From Pseudomonas plecoglossicida NBRC 103162 = DSM 15088 (GTDB lineage: Bacteria; Pseudomonadota; Gammaproteobacteria; Pseudomonadales; Pseudomonadaceae), in the NCBI RefSeq assembly GCF_000730665.1, contig NZ_BBIV01000005.1, positions 1-64,000 of the forward strand: a DNA stretch of 64,000 nucleotides, given 5' to 3'. The notes under the pieces were generated by a model. That model was not told where the DNA came from. It saw only the letters and a list, made by a program, of their open reading frames with translations, and made no database searches. A program made the translations under genes and the position numbers. Shown here piece by piece: positions 1-8,500 of the stretch (positions are counted from its first letter, which is position 1; every line of letters begins with the position of its first letter).

Positions 1-20
1 GGTACTGCACATTGTGGAGA

Positions 21-70
21 TCGCTGTGGGAGCCGGCTTGTCGTGGCGACGAACCGCGGCGATAGGGCCA
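21..70. repeat. REP-like palindrome, variant with long loop
   Basis: The core at 32-69 is identical over 38 bases to 54917-54954. It contains the GCCGGCTTG start and CGGCGATAGGGCC end of the usual P. putida REP but has TCGTGGCGACGAAC inserted between them. It lies in the non-coding stretch at the left edge, so its partner element, if any, is outside the window. Confidence 0.75.
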
Positions 71-438
71 GTGCTCACACGACAAAATCCGCAGACAATC
101 GCTTTATCACGACAAATGGCCACAGGGCAGTTATTTCAACGCCTTCAGCAAATCAAGACGCTGTTTTATCTCGTCAACATTCCCCCTCTCTAGTGATTAA
201 CACTGGCCAAATGCCTCATCAGATGGGAACCTTTACGCCCACGGAGACGTCCACTCCCCTGCAACCCGCTTCGCTTGGGGACTGGTTTCATCAGCATTTT
301 CGGGCCCGACGGGGTTCGGCTCATGGCCTGATCGCAGCCTTCGGTTGCCTCACGCTGCTTACTCGCGAACACACCACTCGCCGCCCACCATGGCCGGTCA
401 AAAAAAGAGTGTGCTCGCCGACAACAAGGAGTCCGCCT
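71..438 (+). other. Gene-free leader region with many potential hairpins
   Basis: This 370-base stretch precedes the osmoprotectant operon and has no convincing gene; the reading frame open from 43 lacks a ribosome binding site and reads as noise. From about 210 it holds several possible stems: 226-231 with 284-289, 255-259 with 277-281, 306-309 with 316-319, 334-339 with 343-348 (UUC loop) and 365-374 with 409-418 (9 of 10 paired). The last stem ends eight bases before the Shine-Dalgarno of the first gene. Two CATCAG copies (217-222 and 289-294) could each pair with CTGAT at 328-332, which would allow two folds. I do not match it to a known riboswitch class. Confidence 0.4.
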
Positions 439-1152
439 GTGGCAACACGCTACGGTAAAGGGCTGTTGGGATGGGCCGCCGTGCTCGTCATCCTGGCCCT
501 GCTGATCCACTGGATCGGCATCGACACGATCGCGCGCTATCGCGATGATCTTGGGTTCTACCTGCAAGCGCACCTGGTCCTGGTGCTGGCTTCGATGGCG
601 GCGGCGTTGGCCGTGGGCATCCCCGCCGGCATTGCCTTGAGTCGACCGCACCGGGTCGACAAGGCCGAGCGCTTCATGCAGTTCTTCAACGTTGGCAACA
701 CTATCCCTCCTCTGGCCGTTCTGGCCATCGCCCTGAGTATCCTGGGCATCGGCGCCGGGCCTGCGATCTTCGCGCTGTTCCTCGCCTCCCTCCTGCCCAT
801 CGTGCGCAACACCTACGAGGGCCTGAAAAACGTCCCCGCCTCGCTCAAGGAAGCCGCCACCGGCATCGGCATGACCCCGCGCCAGCAACTCTGGCAGGTG
901 GAACTGCCCAACGCCGTGCCGATCATCATCGGCGGAGTGCGCGTGGCCCTGGCGCTCAATGTCGGTACCGCCCCGCTGGCATTCCTGATCGGTGCCAACA
1001 GCCTGGGCAGCCTGATCTTCCCCGGCATCGCCCTGAACAACCAACCACAGCTGCTGCTCGGCGCTGCGTGTACCGCGTTGCTGGCACTGGTGCTGGACGC
1101 TGCGGTGAGTTTCTCCAGCAAGCGCTGGCTGGAACGTGGCCTGGCCCACTGA
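439..1152 (+). CDS. Osmoprotectant (glycine betaine/choline type) ABC transporter permease
   Basis: Inner-membrane permease of the ProW/OpuC/YehW family, 237 residues, highly hydrophobic with several membrane segments and the typical cytoplasmic loop EAATGIGMTPRQQLW that contacts the ATPase. The frame is open from 43, but the GTG at 439 is chosen because AAGGAG at 426-431 sits seven bases before it and the hydrophobic protein begins there. It is the first of four genes (permease, binding protein, permease, ATPase) that make one importer; two different permeases form the channel, as in E. coli YehWXYZ. The substrate (betaine, choline, carnitine or a related compound) cannot be read from the sequence. 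Confidence 0.88.
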   Translation: MATRYGKGLLGWAAVLVILALLIHWIGIDTIARYRDDLGFYLQAHLVLVLASMAAALAVGIPAGIALSRPHRVDKAERFMQFFNVGNTIPPLAVLAIALSILGIGAGPAIFALFLASLLPIVRNTYEGLKNVPASLKEAATGIGMTPRQQLWQVELPNAVPIIIGGVRVALALNVGTAPLAFLIGANSLGSLIFPGIALNNQPQLLLGAACTALLALVLDAAVSFSSKRWLERGLAH

Positions 1153-1165
1153 CAAGAGGGAACGT

Positions 1166-2077
1166 ATGAAGAAGACAATCGCCTTGCTGCTGGGCGCGGC
1201 CCTGCTGTTCGCAGGATTTGCCCAGGCGGCGGACAAACCGCTGGTGCGCATTGGCGCGCGGGTGTTCACCGAACAGACCGTGCTCGCCGAAATCACCGCC
1301 CAATACCTGCGCGCCAACGGCTTCGAGGTGCGCGTCACCAGCGGCCTTGGCAGCAGTATTGCCCGCCAGGCCCAGGAAACCGGCCAGCTCGACCTGATGT
1401 GGGAGTACACCGGCGTGTCGCTGGTGTCCTACAACCACATCGATGAGCGCATGCCCAGCGCCGAGGCCACCTACGCCAAGGTCAAGGAACTGGACGCAAA
1501 GAAAGACCTGATCTGGCTGACTCCCTCGAAGTTCAGCAATACCTACGCCCTGGGCCTGCCCAAACAGGTCGCCGAGGCCTACCCGCAGGTCAACTCGATC
1601 AGCGACCTCAACCAGGTGCTGCGCGATGAGCACAAACGCAATCACCTGGTGGCCCTGGACACCGAGTTCGCCAACCGCCCGGACGGCCTGGTCGGCCTGA
1701 AGGAGATGTACGACCTGCAAGTCGGCCGCGCCAACATCCGCCAGATGGACGCAGGCCTGGTCTACACCGCCATGCACAACAATCAAGTGTTCGCAGGCCT
1801 GGTCTACACCACCGACGGCCGCCTGAGCGCGTTCAACCTCAAGCTGCTGGAAGACGACAAGCACTACTTCCCCGACTACACCGCAGCCCCGGTGATACGC
1901 AAGGCTGTACTCGACGCCAACCCGCAACTGGCCGGCCTGCTCAAGCCACTGGCCGAGCAGCTCGACGACGAGACCATGCGCCAGCTCAACGCCAAGGTCG
2001 ACGTCGAACACCAGAACCCGACCGCCGTCGCCGCCGCATTCCTGCGTGAGCATCCTCTCAAGGAGGTACAGCCATGA
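1166..2077 (+). CDS. Osmoprotectant ABC transporter periplasmic binding protein
   Basis: Periplasmic substrate-binding protein of the OpuAC/OsmF (YehZ) family, 303 residues. The start at 1166 follows AGAGGG at 1155-1160, and the N-terminus MKKTIALLLGAALLFAGFAQ is a clear signal peptide with cleavage after AQA at about residue 21. The mature part begins with a typical beta strand (VRIGARVFTEQ) and has the family pattern of a two-lobe binding protein. It lies 13 bases after the first permease gene, and its stop overlaps the second permease gene by four bases, so the set is one operon. It would capture quaternary amine osmoprotectants; the exact ligand is unknown. Confidence 0.9.
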   Translation: MKKTIALLLGAALLFAGFAQAADKPLVRIGARVFTEQTVLAEITAQYLRANGFEVRVTSGLGSSIARQAQETGQLDLMWEYTGVSLVSYNHIDERMPSAEATYAKVKELDAKKDLIWLTPSKFSNTYALGLPKQVAEAYPQVNSISDLNQVLRDEHKRNHLVALDTEFANRPDGLVGLKEMYDLQVGRANIRQMDAGLVYTAMHNNQVFAGLVYTTDGRLSAFNLKLLEDDKHYFPDYTAAPVIRKAVLDANPQLAGLLKPLAEQLDDETMRQLNAKVDVEHQNPTAVAAAFLREHPLKEVQP

Positions 2078-2727
2078 GCCTGCTCGACACGTTCGCCCAC
2101 CTCGACTGGGCCCAGGTGCTGCAACTGACCTGGCAGCACATCATGCTGGTCGGCATCGCCGTCGGCCTGGCGATCGTCGTCGGCGTGCCTCTGGGCATCC
2201 TGATGACCCGCTTCCCGGCTGTTGCCGGCCCGCTGCAGGCCAGCGCCACGGTGCTGCTGACCATCCCGTCGATCGCCCTGTTCGGCCTGCTGTTGCCGTT
2301 CTACTCCAAGTTCGGCCAGGGACTGGGGCCATTGCCGGCGATCACGGCCGTGTTCCTCTATTCGCTGCTGCCGATCCTGCGCAACACCTACCTGGCCCTG
2401 ACCAATGTCGAGCCCGGCATCCGTGAAGCCGCACGCGGCATCGGCATGACCTTCGGCCAGCGCCTGCGCATGGTCGAGCTGCCCATCGCGGTACCGGTGA
2501 TTCTCGCCGGGGTGCGCACCGCCGTGGTGATGAACATCGGCGTCATGACCATCGCCGCCACCATCGGCGCTGGTGGCCTGGGCGTGCTCATCCTCACCTC
2601 CATCAGCCGCAGCGACATGTCGATGCTGCTGGTCGGCGCCGTGCTGGTCAGCCTGCTGGCGATCATCGCCGACCTGCTCCTGCAAACCCTGCAACGTGCC
2701 CTGACTCCAGAAGGACTGCGCTCATGA
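2074..2727 (+). CDS. Osmoprotectant ABC transporter permease (second subunit)
   Basis: Second inner-membrane permease of the OpuC/YehY type, 217 residues, with about six hydrophobic segments and the EAA loop EAARGIGMTFGQRLRMVELP near residues 112-131. A strong Shine-Dalgarno, AAGGAGG at 2060-2066, lies inside the end of the binding protein gene. Its ATG overlaps the previous stop by four bases and its own stop overlaps the ATPase start by four bases, suggesting translational coupling throughout the operon. The length is normal for the family. Confidence 0.9.
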   Translation: MSLLDTFAHLDWAQVLQLTWQHIMLVGIAVGLAIVVGVPLGILMTRFPAVAGPLQASATVLLTIPSIALFGLLLPFYSKFGQGLGPLPAITAVFLYSLLPILRNTYLALTNVEPGIREAARGIGMTFGQRLRMVELPIAVPVILAGVRTAVVMNIGVMTIAATIGAGGLGVLILTSISRSDMSMLLVGAVLVSLLAIIADLLLQTLQRALTPEGLRS

Positions 2728-3881
2728 TCGAACTCAAGAACCTCAGCAAGACCTTCAACGTCAACGGCAAGGACGTCAAAGCCGTGGACGCCGTCAGCCT
2801 CACCGTCAACGAAGGCGAAATCTGCGTGTTCCTCGGCCCTTCGGGCTGCGGCAAGAGCACCACGCTGAAGATGATCAACCGCCTGATCACCCCGACCTCC
2901 GGCCAGGTGTTCATCAATGGCGAAGACACCAGCGGCCTCGATGAAGTGACCCTGCGCCGCCAGATCGGCTACGTGATCCAGCAGATCGGCCTGTTCCCCA
3001 ACATGACCATCGAAGAGAACATCACCGTGGTCCCACGCCTGCTGGGTTGGGACAAGCAACGCTGCCATGACCGTGCCCGCGAGCTGATGAGCATGATCAA
3101 GCTCGAACCCAAGCAGTACCTGCAGCGCTACCCGCGGGAGCTTTCCGGTGGCCAGCAGCAGCGCATCGGCGTGATCCGCGCGCTCGCCGCCGATGCGCCG
3201 GTGCTGCTGATGGACGAGCCGTTCGGCGCGGTCGACCCGATCAACCGCGAGATGATCCAGAACGAATTCTTCGAAATGCAGCGGGCGCTGAACAAGACCG
3301 TGATCATGGTCAGCCACGACATCGACGAAGCGATCAAGCTGGGTGACAAGATCGCTATCTTCCGCGCCGGCAAGCTGCTCCAGCTGGACCACCCGGACAC
3401 CCTGCTGGCGCACCCGGTGGATGATTTCGTCAGCAACTTCGTCGGCCAGGACAGCACCCTGAAGCGCCTGTTGCTGGTGCGTGCCGAAGACGCGGCGGAC
3501 AACGCCCCGTCGGCAAGCCCCGAAACGCCGGTCAGCGATGCCCTGGAACTGCTCGACGAGCACGACCGCCGCTACGTGGTGGTGACCGATGCGCAGAACA
3601 AGGCCCTGGGCTATGTGCGCCGGCGAGACATGCACCGCCAGCAAGGGGTGTGCGGGGACTTCCTGAGACCGTTCAATGCCACGGCTTCGCACGATGAACA
3701 TCTGCGCATCCTGTTGTCGCGGATGTACGAGTACAACCGCGCGTGGTTGCCGGTGCTCGACGCCGAGCAGGTGTTCCTTGGGGAAGTGACCCAGGAGTCG
3801 ATTGCGGCTTACCTGAGTTCGGGGAGATCGCGGGGGGCGAAGACCAGCATCGTGTCGCCGGCCGAGGTGGTGGCTTCCTAA
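2724..3881 (+). CDS. Osmoprotectant ABC transporter ATP-binding protein with CBS region
   Basis: Cytoplasmic ATPase of the OpuCA/YehX type, 385 residues. Walker A GPSGCGKST is at residues 38-46, the signature LSGGQQQR starts at 140, Walker B VLLMDEP at 160-166, and the switch histidine is in VSHDIDEA near 198. Residues from about 260 to 370 form a C-terminal CBS-type region, which in OpuA/OpuC importers senses ionic strength or nucleotides. It overlaps the preceding permease gene by four bases and closes the operon; a GC-rich hairpin and a REP pair follow. Confidence 0.93.
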   Translation: MIELKNLSKTFNVNGKDVKAVDAVSLTVNEGEICVFLGPSGCGKSTTLKMINRLITPTSGQVFINGEDTSGLDEVTLRRQIGYVIQQIGLFPNMTIEENITVVPRLLGWDKQRCHDRARELMSMIKLEPKQYLQRYPRELSGGQQQRIGVIRALAADAPVLLMDEPFGAVDPINREMIQNEFFEMQRALNKTVIMVSHDIDEAIKLGDKIAIFRAGKLLQLDHPDTLLAHPVDDFVSNFVGQDSTLKRLLLVRAEDAADNAPSASPETPVSDALELLDEHDRRYVVVTDAQNKALGYVRRRDMHRQQGVCGDFLRPFNATASHDEHLRILLSRMYEYNRAWLPVLDAEQVFLGEVTQESIAAYLSSGRSRGAKTSIVSPAEVVAS

Positions 3882-3888
3882 AGTGCTG

Positions 3889-3905
3889 GGGGCGCTTTGC
3901 GCCCC
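3889..3905. terminator. GC-rich hairpin after the osmoprotectant operon
   Basis: Inverted repeat GGGGCGC / GCGCCCC with a TTT loop, eight bases after the ATPase stop. It has no U-run, so it may act with the adjoining REP pair rather than as a classical terminator. Confidence 0.45.
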
Positions 3906-3975
3906 GATCGCCGGCAAGCCGGCTCCCACATCAGGCTTGCTTCGATCCTGTGTGGGAGCCGGCTTGCCGGCGATC
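3906..3975. repeat. REP pair in inverted orientation (P. putida type)
   Basis: Two 25-base copies face each other: 3906-3930 and 3951-3975, the second being the reverse complement of the first (core GCCGGCAAGCCGGCTCCCAC). They lie between the convergent ends of the osmoprotectant operon and fecA, a usual place for such elements. Confidence 0.9.
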
Positions 3976-3989
3976 GAGCCTACGCGGTA

Positions 3990-6419
3990 TCAGAACCCTA
4001 CACTGGCCTGCACATAGAAGGTGCGCGGCTCACCGACATAGATGCCGGCATTGTTGTCGCTGGAGCGCGTGAAGTACTGCTTGTCGAACAGGTTCTTCAC
4101 CCCCGCCGCCACCGACAGGTTCGACAGCTTCGGCCCGAAGTCGTACCCGCCACGGGCATGCCAGGTCACGTAGCCCGGAATGTCGCCAAACTGCCCATCG
4201 GCACTCGGCTCGGTGATGTAGTCACCGTTGAAGCTGCCATCGGCATTGATCCCGGTACCCGGCGCGCGCTGCTTGGATTGGGCGTAGGCATCCAGGTTCC
4301 AGGTCCAGCGGTTGACCGCATAGCGCACACCCGCTGTCGCCACCTGGCGCGAGTAGAACGGCAGGTCGCGGCCTTCGAAGCCGGGGATATCCCCTTCGTA
4401 GGTAGCGCGGGTGTAGGTGTAGCCACCATTGACCGACAGGCCTTCCAGGCGCGGGTCCAGCCCAGCCAGGTCATAACGTGCCGAGGCCTCGATCCCCTGG
4501 TGCTTGGTGGCGCCCAGGTTGGTCCAGCCGACATCGTTGCTGATGTACTGCAGTTCATCGTCGAAGTCGATGTAGAACAGGGTCAGCTCACCGGCGAAGC
4601 CGCCGTTGTCATAGCGCGTACCGATCTCGTAGGTCTTGGCCTTCTCCGGCTCCAGGCCGTTGGCCGTGTTGTCGCCGACACCCCCCTGACCCAGCTGGAA
4701 GTACTGCAGGCTGCCGAACGAGGTCTGGTAGTTGGCGAACAGTTTCCAGGCATCGGAGACGTGGTACATCACGCTCAGGGCCGGCAACGGCTCGTCGCTG
4801 GTGATGCTGCGGTTCTTCTCCGGCACCGGCTTGTGGTTGGCGTCCAGCACCGGGCGGTCGCGCCAGTCGGTGTTGATGTGCTCGAAGCGAACCCCGGGGG
4901 TGATGGTCCAGTTGCCGATATCGATCTTGTCGTCGATGTAATAGGCGCTGGCTTCGGTACCCCCACTGCGGTCCTGGAACACATGGCCGTCGGACGTCGG
5001 GGTCGGCGTCGGCACGTTGTCGATCAGGGCCAGGCGGGTCGACTGCTCGCGCATGGCTTCCTTCAGGTAGCGGTAGCCGACGCTGACTTCCTGGGTGGCT
5101 GGGCCTGTGAAGAAGATCCGCGACACCCGCGGCTCGATGGCGAAGGTGTGGTAGTTGCGCGGGTACGATGACAGGGTCTTCATGTCGCGCGAGGCAATGG
5201 CACTGCCGCGGAAGCTGTCGGTGTAGTAGGTCAGCACTTCGAACTGGGTGGCCTCGTCCAGCTGGCGTTGCCACTTGAACGACACGTCCTTGCGCCGCCC
5301 GGCGAAGTAGTCGTAGTCGCGCAGCGACTGGTACGGGTTGCTGTCGTACTGCGCCTGGGTCAGGCCACCGGGCATGTCGGCTCGGCCATCGTAGTAGTGG
5401 AAGTTGAGCCACAACTCGTCGACGTCGGTCGGCGCCCAATGGGTCTTGAGGATGACGTCGTCGATGTCGTTGCCGTTGTTGCTTTCGCGGTAACCGTTGC
5501 CGTTCACCCCGGTGTACAGCAGGGCCACGCCCATGCCGTTGTCGGCGGTGCCGCCGACGAAGGCCGACTCGGTGTGCTTCCAGCCGCCGTGCTGGGACGT
5601 TTCCAGGGTGGTGGACAACTGCGCCGAGGGTTTTTCAGGGATGGCGCGGGTGACGAAGTTGATGATCCCGCCGACGTTCTGCGGGCCATAGCGCACGGAA
5701 CCTGCGCCGCGCACCACGTCGATGCTGTCGAGGTTGCCCGAGGAGATCGGCGCCATCGACAGCTGCGGCTGCCCATAAGGCGCGAAGGCAGCCGGGATGC
5801 CGTCGATCAGTACCGTCGAGCGCGGCGACAGGCGCGAGGTCAGGCCGCGCACACCGACGTTGAGCGACAGGTCGCTGCCGCCGGTGCCGTTGGAATCCTG
5901 CACCTGCACCCCAGGAATGCCGCGCAGCACATCGCGCACGTTCATCGCGCCCTTTTCCACCATGGCCTCGCGACGTACCACGGTGCGTGCACCGGGGTGG
6001 TTCTGCACCACCGCCTGGTCGGCATCGCCCAGCCAGTCGCCGACCACCTTGATATCGGTCGGTGCCAGCTCAAGGCTGCCACTGCCGAGGTCCAGCGTGG
6101 TCGGCAGGGGCTTTACCACCACGGTGTCCTGGGACATTTCGTAGGTCAGGCCGCTGCCTTGCAGCAACTGTTGCAGCGCTTGCACCGGCGTCAGCTGGCC
6201 GGTAACCGCCGGCGCCTGCTTGCCGGCCACCAGTTCTGGGCTGAAGAACAGCTGCAGGTTGGTCTGCTGGCCCAGCTGGCTCAGCGCCGAGGCCAGCGGT
6301 TGGGCCTGGATCTGGATCGCGGTGCCGGCCTGCTCGGCCTGGCTGTTGGCGGCTACCGCACTGACCGCAAGGGCCAGCGCCATGGCACGCAAGCGTGGAA
6401 AAGGCTTGTTGTTGTTCAC
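3990..6419 (-). CDS. fecA: TonB-dependent ferric citrate type receptor with signalling domain
   Basis: Outer-membrane receptor of 809 residues starting at GTG 6419; an upstream TTG at 6455 is possible, but the signal peptide (RAMALALAVSAVAANSQA) fits the later start. After it comes a secretin/TonB short N-terminal (STN) signalling domain at about residues 30-90, a plug with the PYGQPQLSMAPIS stretch, and a beta barrel ending in aromatic phenylalanine. The plug and the C-terminus (GVKNLFDKQYFTRS) closely resemble E. coli FecA as I remember it. Just upstream lie fecR and fecI, so the receptor probably signals through them to induce its own gene. Ferric dicitrate is the likely ligand; another siderophore is possible. 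Confidence 0.82.
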   Translation of the reverse strand: MNNNKPFPRLRAMALALAVSAVAANSQAEQAGTAIQIQAQPLASALSQLGQQTNLQLFFSPELVAGKQAPAVTGQLTPVQALQQLLQGSGLTYEMSQDTVVVKPLPTTLDLGSGSLELAPTDIKVVGDWLGDADQAVVQNHPGARTVVRREAMVEKGAMNVRDVLRGIPGVQVQDSNGTGGSDLSLNVGVRGLTSRLSPRSTVLIDGIPAAFAPYGQPQLSMAPISSGNLDSIDVVRGAGSVRYGPQNVGGIINFVTRAIPEKPSAQLSTTLETSQHGGWKHTESAFVGGTADNGMGVALLYTGVNGNGYRESNNGNDIDDVILKTHWAPTDVDELWLNFHYYDGRADMPGGLTQAQYDSNPYQSLRDYDYFAGRRKDVSFKWQRQLDEATQFEVLTYYTDSFRGSAIASRDMKTLSSYPRNYHTFAIEPRVSRIFFTGPATQEVSVGYRYLKEAMREQSTRLALIDNVPTPTPTSDGHVFQDRSGGTEASAYYIDDKIDIGNWTITPGVRFEHINTDWRDRPVLDANHKPVPEKNRSITSDEPLPALSVMYHVSDAWKLFANYQTSFGSLQYFQLGQGGVGDNTANGLEPEKAKTYEIGTRYDNGGFAGELTLFYIDFDDELQYISNDVGWTNLGATKHQGIEASARYDLAGLDPRLEGLSVNGGYTYTRATYEGDIPGFEGRDLPFYSRQVATAGVRYAVNRWTWNLDAYAQSKQRAPGTGINADGSFNGDYITEPSADGQFGDIPGYVTWHARGGYDFGPKLSNLSVAAGVKNLFDKQYFTRSSDNNAGIYVGEPRTFYVQASVGF

Positions 6420-6526
6420 GTCGTCGAAACATCCTGAAGGTCGGGATAACGCCAATCACATGCAAATGGAAATGCTTGGCAGTTGCAGCTGGCGGGGAAG
6501 ACGAACGAGGGAAAAAAAACCTGAAT

Positions 6527-7510
6527 CTATTTCGCGATTATTTCTCGCGAACCATCTTCATGGGTCTTGATGGCCACCGGCAGGATGCTCGGCAAGGCGC
6601 GCAGCAGGGCGTCGGTGTCGTCGATGCTGAAGGTGCTGGAAAGGCGCAGCTGCGCCACTTTGCCCGGCGCGACCCGCAGCGGCTGGGCGCGGTAGCGCGA
6701 GGCTTCGACGACCACCTCGGCCAGGGTTGCGTTGTCGAACACCAGCTTGCCCTGGCGCCACGCGGTCAGGGCCCAGGGATTGACCGCATAAGGCGCTGCC
6801 ACGTTGCCTCGATCGTCGATATGCGACCCCTGGCCGGCAGTCAGTTGCGCCAGCGCGGCGCCCTGGCCCTGCACCCGCACCGAACCCTGCTCGACCGCCA
6901 CGCGGGTGGCCGCCGGGTCCAGACGCACGTCGAAACGGGTACCGGTGACCGTCACGCTGCCCTGTGCGGTATCGACCACAAACGGCCGGTTGCTGTCATG
7001 GGCAACGCTGAACATCGCTTCGCCCGCCCGCAGTACGATATGCCGCCGGCCAGCGCTGAAGTCGACCTGCAGCTCGGTAGCGCCATTGAGGTCCAGGCGC
7101 GAGCCATCCGGTAGCTGCACCTGGCGGCGCTCACCGAATGCCGTCTGCAAGGTGTCCTGATGATTGAGTTGCTGGTACTTCCAGCTGCCCCAGCCCAGCC
7201 CCAGGGCGGCCACCGCCACGCTGGCTGCCAATGCCTGGTGCAACAGGCGCCGACGTGGCAACTGCCGAACCGGCTCGGCCTGGCACAGCGCCTCGAGACG
7301 CTGGCGTGGTATGAAGTCGGCGGCCTGCCACAGCCGGGCGAGCTGCTGGTATTCCTCGCGGTGCTGCGGGTCGACGGCCAGCCAGGCAGCGAGCTGCGCC
7401 TGCAGCCCGGCATCGCCGGGCGCATCCTGCACACGGGCGAACCATTCGGCCGCCTGCTCGCGGACGCTATCGATAGCGTGCTGTTTCATGGGCTGGGTCT
7501 CCTGACTCAT
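6527..7510 (-). CDS. fecR: FecR-type anti-sigma regulator
   Basis: Inner-membrane sigma regulator of 327 residues. Residues 1-80 form the cytoplasmic anti-sigma domain (DUF4880 type, rich in W and A, with AAEWFARVQD). A single membrane segment lies at about residues 91-106. The periplasmic FecR domain follows (about 115-210), then a C-terminal STN-like part that meets the receptor. The ATG overlaps the fecI stop by four bases (ATGA), typical of sigma/anti-sigma pairs. It relays occupancy of the receptor at 3990-6419 to the sigma factor. Confidence 0.93.
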   Translation of the reverse strand: MSQETQPMKQHAIDSVREQAAEWFARVQDAPGDAGLQAQLAAWLAVDPQHREEYQQLARLWQAADFIPRQRLEALCQAEPVRQLPRRRLLHQALAASVAVAALGLGWGSWKYQQLNHQDTLQTAFGERRQVQLPDGSRLDLNGATELQVDFSAGRRHIVLRAGEAMFSVAHDSNRPFVVDTAQGSVTVTGTRFDVRLDPAATRVAVEQGSVRVQGQGAALAQLTAGQGSHIDDRGNVAAPYAVNPWALTAWRQGKLVFDNATLAEVVVEASRYRAQPLRVAPGKVAQLRLSSTFSIDDTDALLRALPSILPVAIKTHEDGSREIIAK

Positions 7511-7995
7511 CGTGCCGACACATCCAGGTGCTCACGCAGATGTCGGAGCGTGCGGATCATATACTTTTCGACCATGTTCTTGGTCAAACCCATGCGCTCG
7601 GCGATCTCGGCCTGGCTCAGGCCTTCGATTTTCTGCCAGACGAACACCCGGCGGCAGTTGACGGGCAACTCGGCCAGCGCCCGCTCGACGCTCTCGGCCA
7701 GTTCCAGGGCATGCATGTAGGCTTCCGGATCGCCCGTACCGCCGGCCCCCTCCTCGAAGGCTTCCAGCTCCAGGGCCTGGCGCCGGTCTTCGCGGCGATA
7801 ACCGTCCACCGCGATGTTGCGCGCCGTCTGGTGCAGGTAGGCACGCGGCTGCTCGACCTGCTCGCGCGGGTTTTCCATTACCCGGACGAACGCATCGTGG
7901 GTGAGGTCCTCGGCCTGCTGTCGACTGCGCAGCTTGCGCGTCCAGGTGCCGATCAGCTCATGGTAGTGGTCGAGGAAGCCTTTGTGTCCAGACAC
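7507..7995 (-). CDS. fecI: ECF sigma factor, FecI type
   Basis: Extracytoplasmic-function sigma factor of 162 residues with sigma region 2 at about residues 10-75 (LTHDAFVRVMEN) and region 4 helix-turn-helix at about 105-155 (GLSQAEIAERMGLTKNMVEK). It begins at GTG 7995 without a strong Shine-Dalgarno. It heads a three-gene unit with fecR and fecA; family knowledge says it directs polymerase to the fecA promoter when iron-loaded ligand is present. A Fur-box-like site lies about 35 bases upstream, so iron starvation probably permits expression. Confidence 0.93.
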   Translation of the reverse strand: MSGHKGFLDHYHELIGTWTRKLRSRQQAEDLTHDAFVRVMENPREQVEQPRAYLHQTARNIAVDGYRREDRRQALELEAFEEGAGGTGDPEAYMHALELAESVERALAELPVNCRRVFVWQKIEGLSQAEIAERMGLTKNMVEKYMIRTLRHLREHLDVSAR

Positions 7996-8029
7996 GGTCG
8001 GGGTCGTCAGGGAGGCGGATAAGGGTGCG

Positions 8030-8048
8030 AATAGTAATGTTTCTCATC
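8030..8048 (-). promoter_or_regulatory. Candidate Fur box upstream of fecI
   Basis: Read on the minus strand, GATGAGAAACATTACTATT matches the 19-base Fur consensus (GATAATGATAATCATTATC) at 11 positions by hand count. It sits just upstream of fecI, where Fur control is usual for such sigma factors. Confidence 0.5.
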
Positions 8049-8147
8049 AATAGGGGCAAATCCGCCGATCGGTCACAAAAAAATTATGGCGAATTTCATG
8101 CACAGCCGTGCCAGCTTTCGTGGCCATAAATATGAACACCTGAGGGG

Positions 8148-8217
8148 GCATCGCGGATGAGTCCGCTGCTGCAAGCAACCTGAAAAGCCCGTAGGAGCGG
8201 ATTGATCCGCGATGGCC
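8148..8217. repeat. Inverted repeat pair of a second REP-like family
   Basis: GGCATCGCGGAT at 8148-8159 faces ATCCGCGATGGCC at 8205-8217. Each arm also holds its own small palindrome (GCGGATGAGTCCGC, 8153-8166; GCGGATTGATCCGC, 8197-8210), and the motif GTAGGAGCGGATTGATCCGC is unlike the GCCGGCAAGCCGGC family found elsewhere in the window. It lies in the 505-base gap between fecI and speC, which otherwise holds only the Fur-like site and a candidate speC promoter. Confidence 0.7.
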
Positions 8218-8340
8218 TCGATACGGTCCATTCCACAATTTTTTACGCTTGAAACATCTCAGGGAACATCAGCCGGTCACACGAGTCGGTTATTCAAATG
8301 GCTGGTCGTCGATCCACGGCGATCACGCCCGGATTGCCTG

Positions 8341-8369
8341 TTGATTCTGCATTCTTCACGCCCTAAAGT
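8341..8369 (+). promoter_or_regulatory. speC: Candidate sigma-70 promoter for speC
   Basis: TTGATT at 8341-8346 and TAAAGT at 8364-8369 are separated by 17 bases, each matching four of six consensus bases. Transcription from here would give a leader of about 125 bases before the speC start. Confidence 0.35.
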
Positions 8370-8500
8370 GCGCGCCGAACGTCCATGCTGGAAACGATCC
8401 ATCCGGCTCAAGTACTGAGTAGGCGAACCAAAGTGGGGATACGGAGGACGTTCAGTTTGCAGCCACTTATCTTTTCAGTTTGCCCATGGAGTCCCTGAGC

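Noticed and set aside
216..294. Two CTGATGA motifs on the minus strand, hammerhead-ribozyme-like
   Set aside because: No GAAA core or matching stems at the right places.
190..430. Known riboswitch (TPP, glycine, guanidine) upstream of the ABC operon
   Set aside because: The conserved cores of these classes are not present; kept only as an unassigned leader.
43..438. N-terminal extension of the first permease
   Set aside because: No ribosome binding site, unlike-coding residues, and it would cover the hairpin-rich leader.
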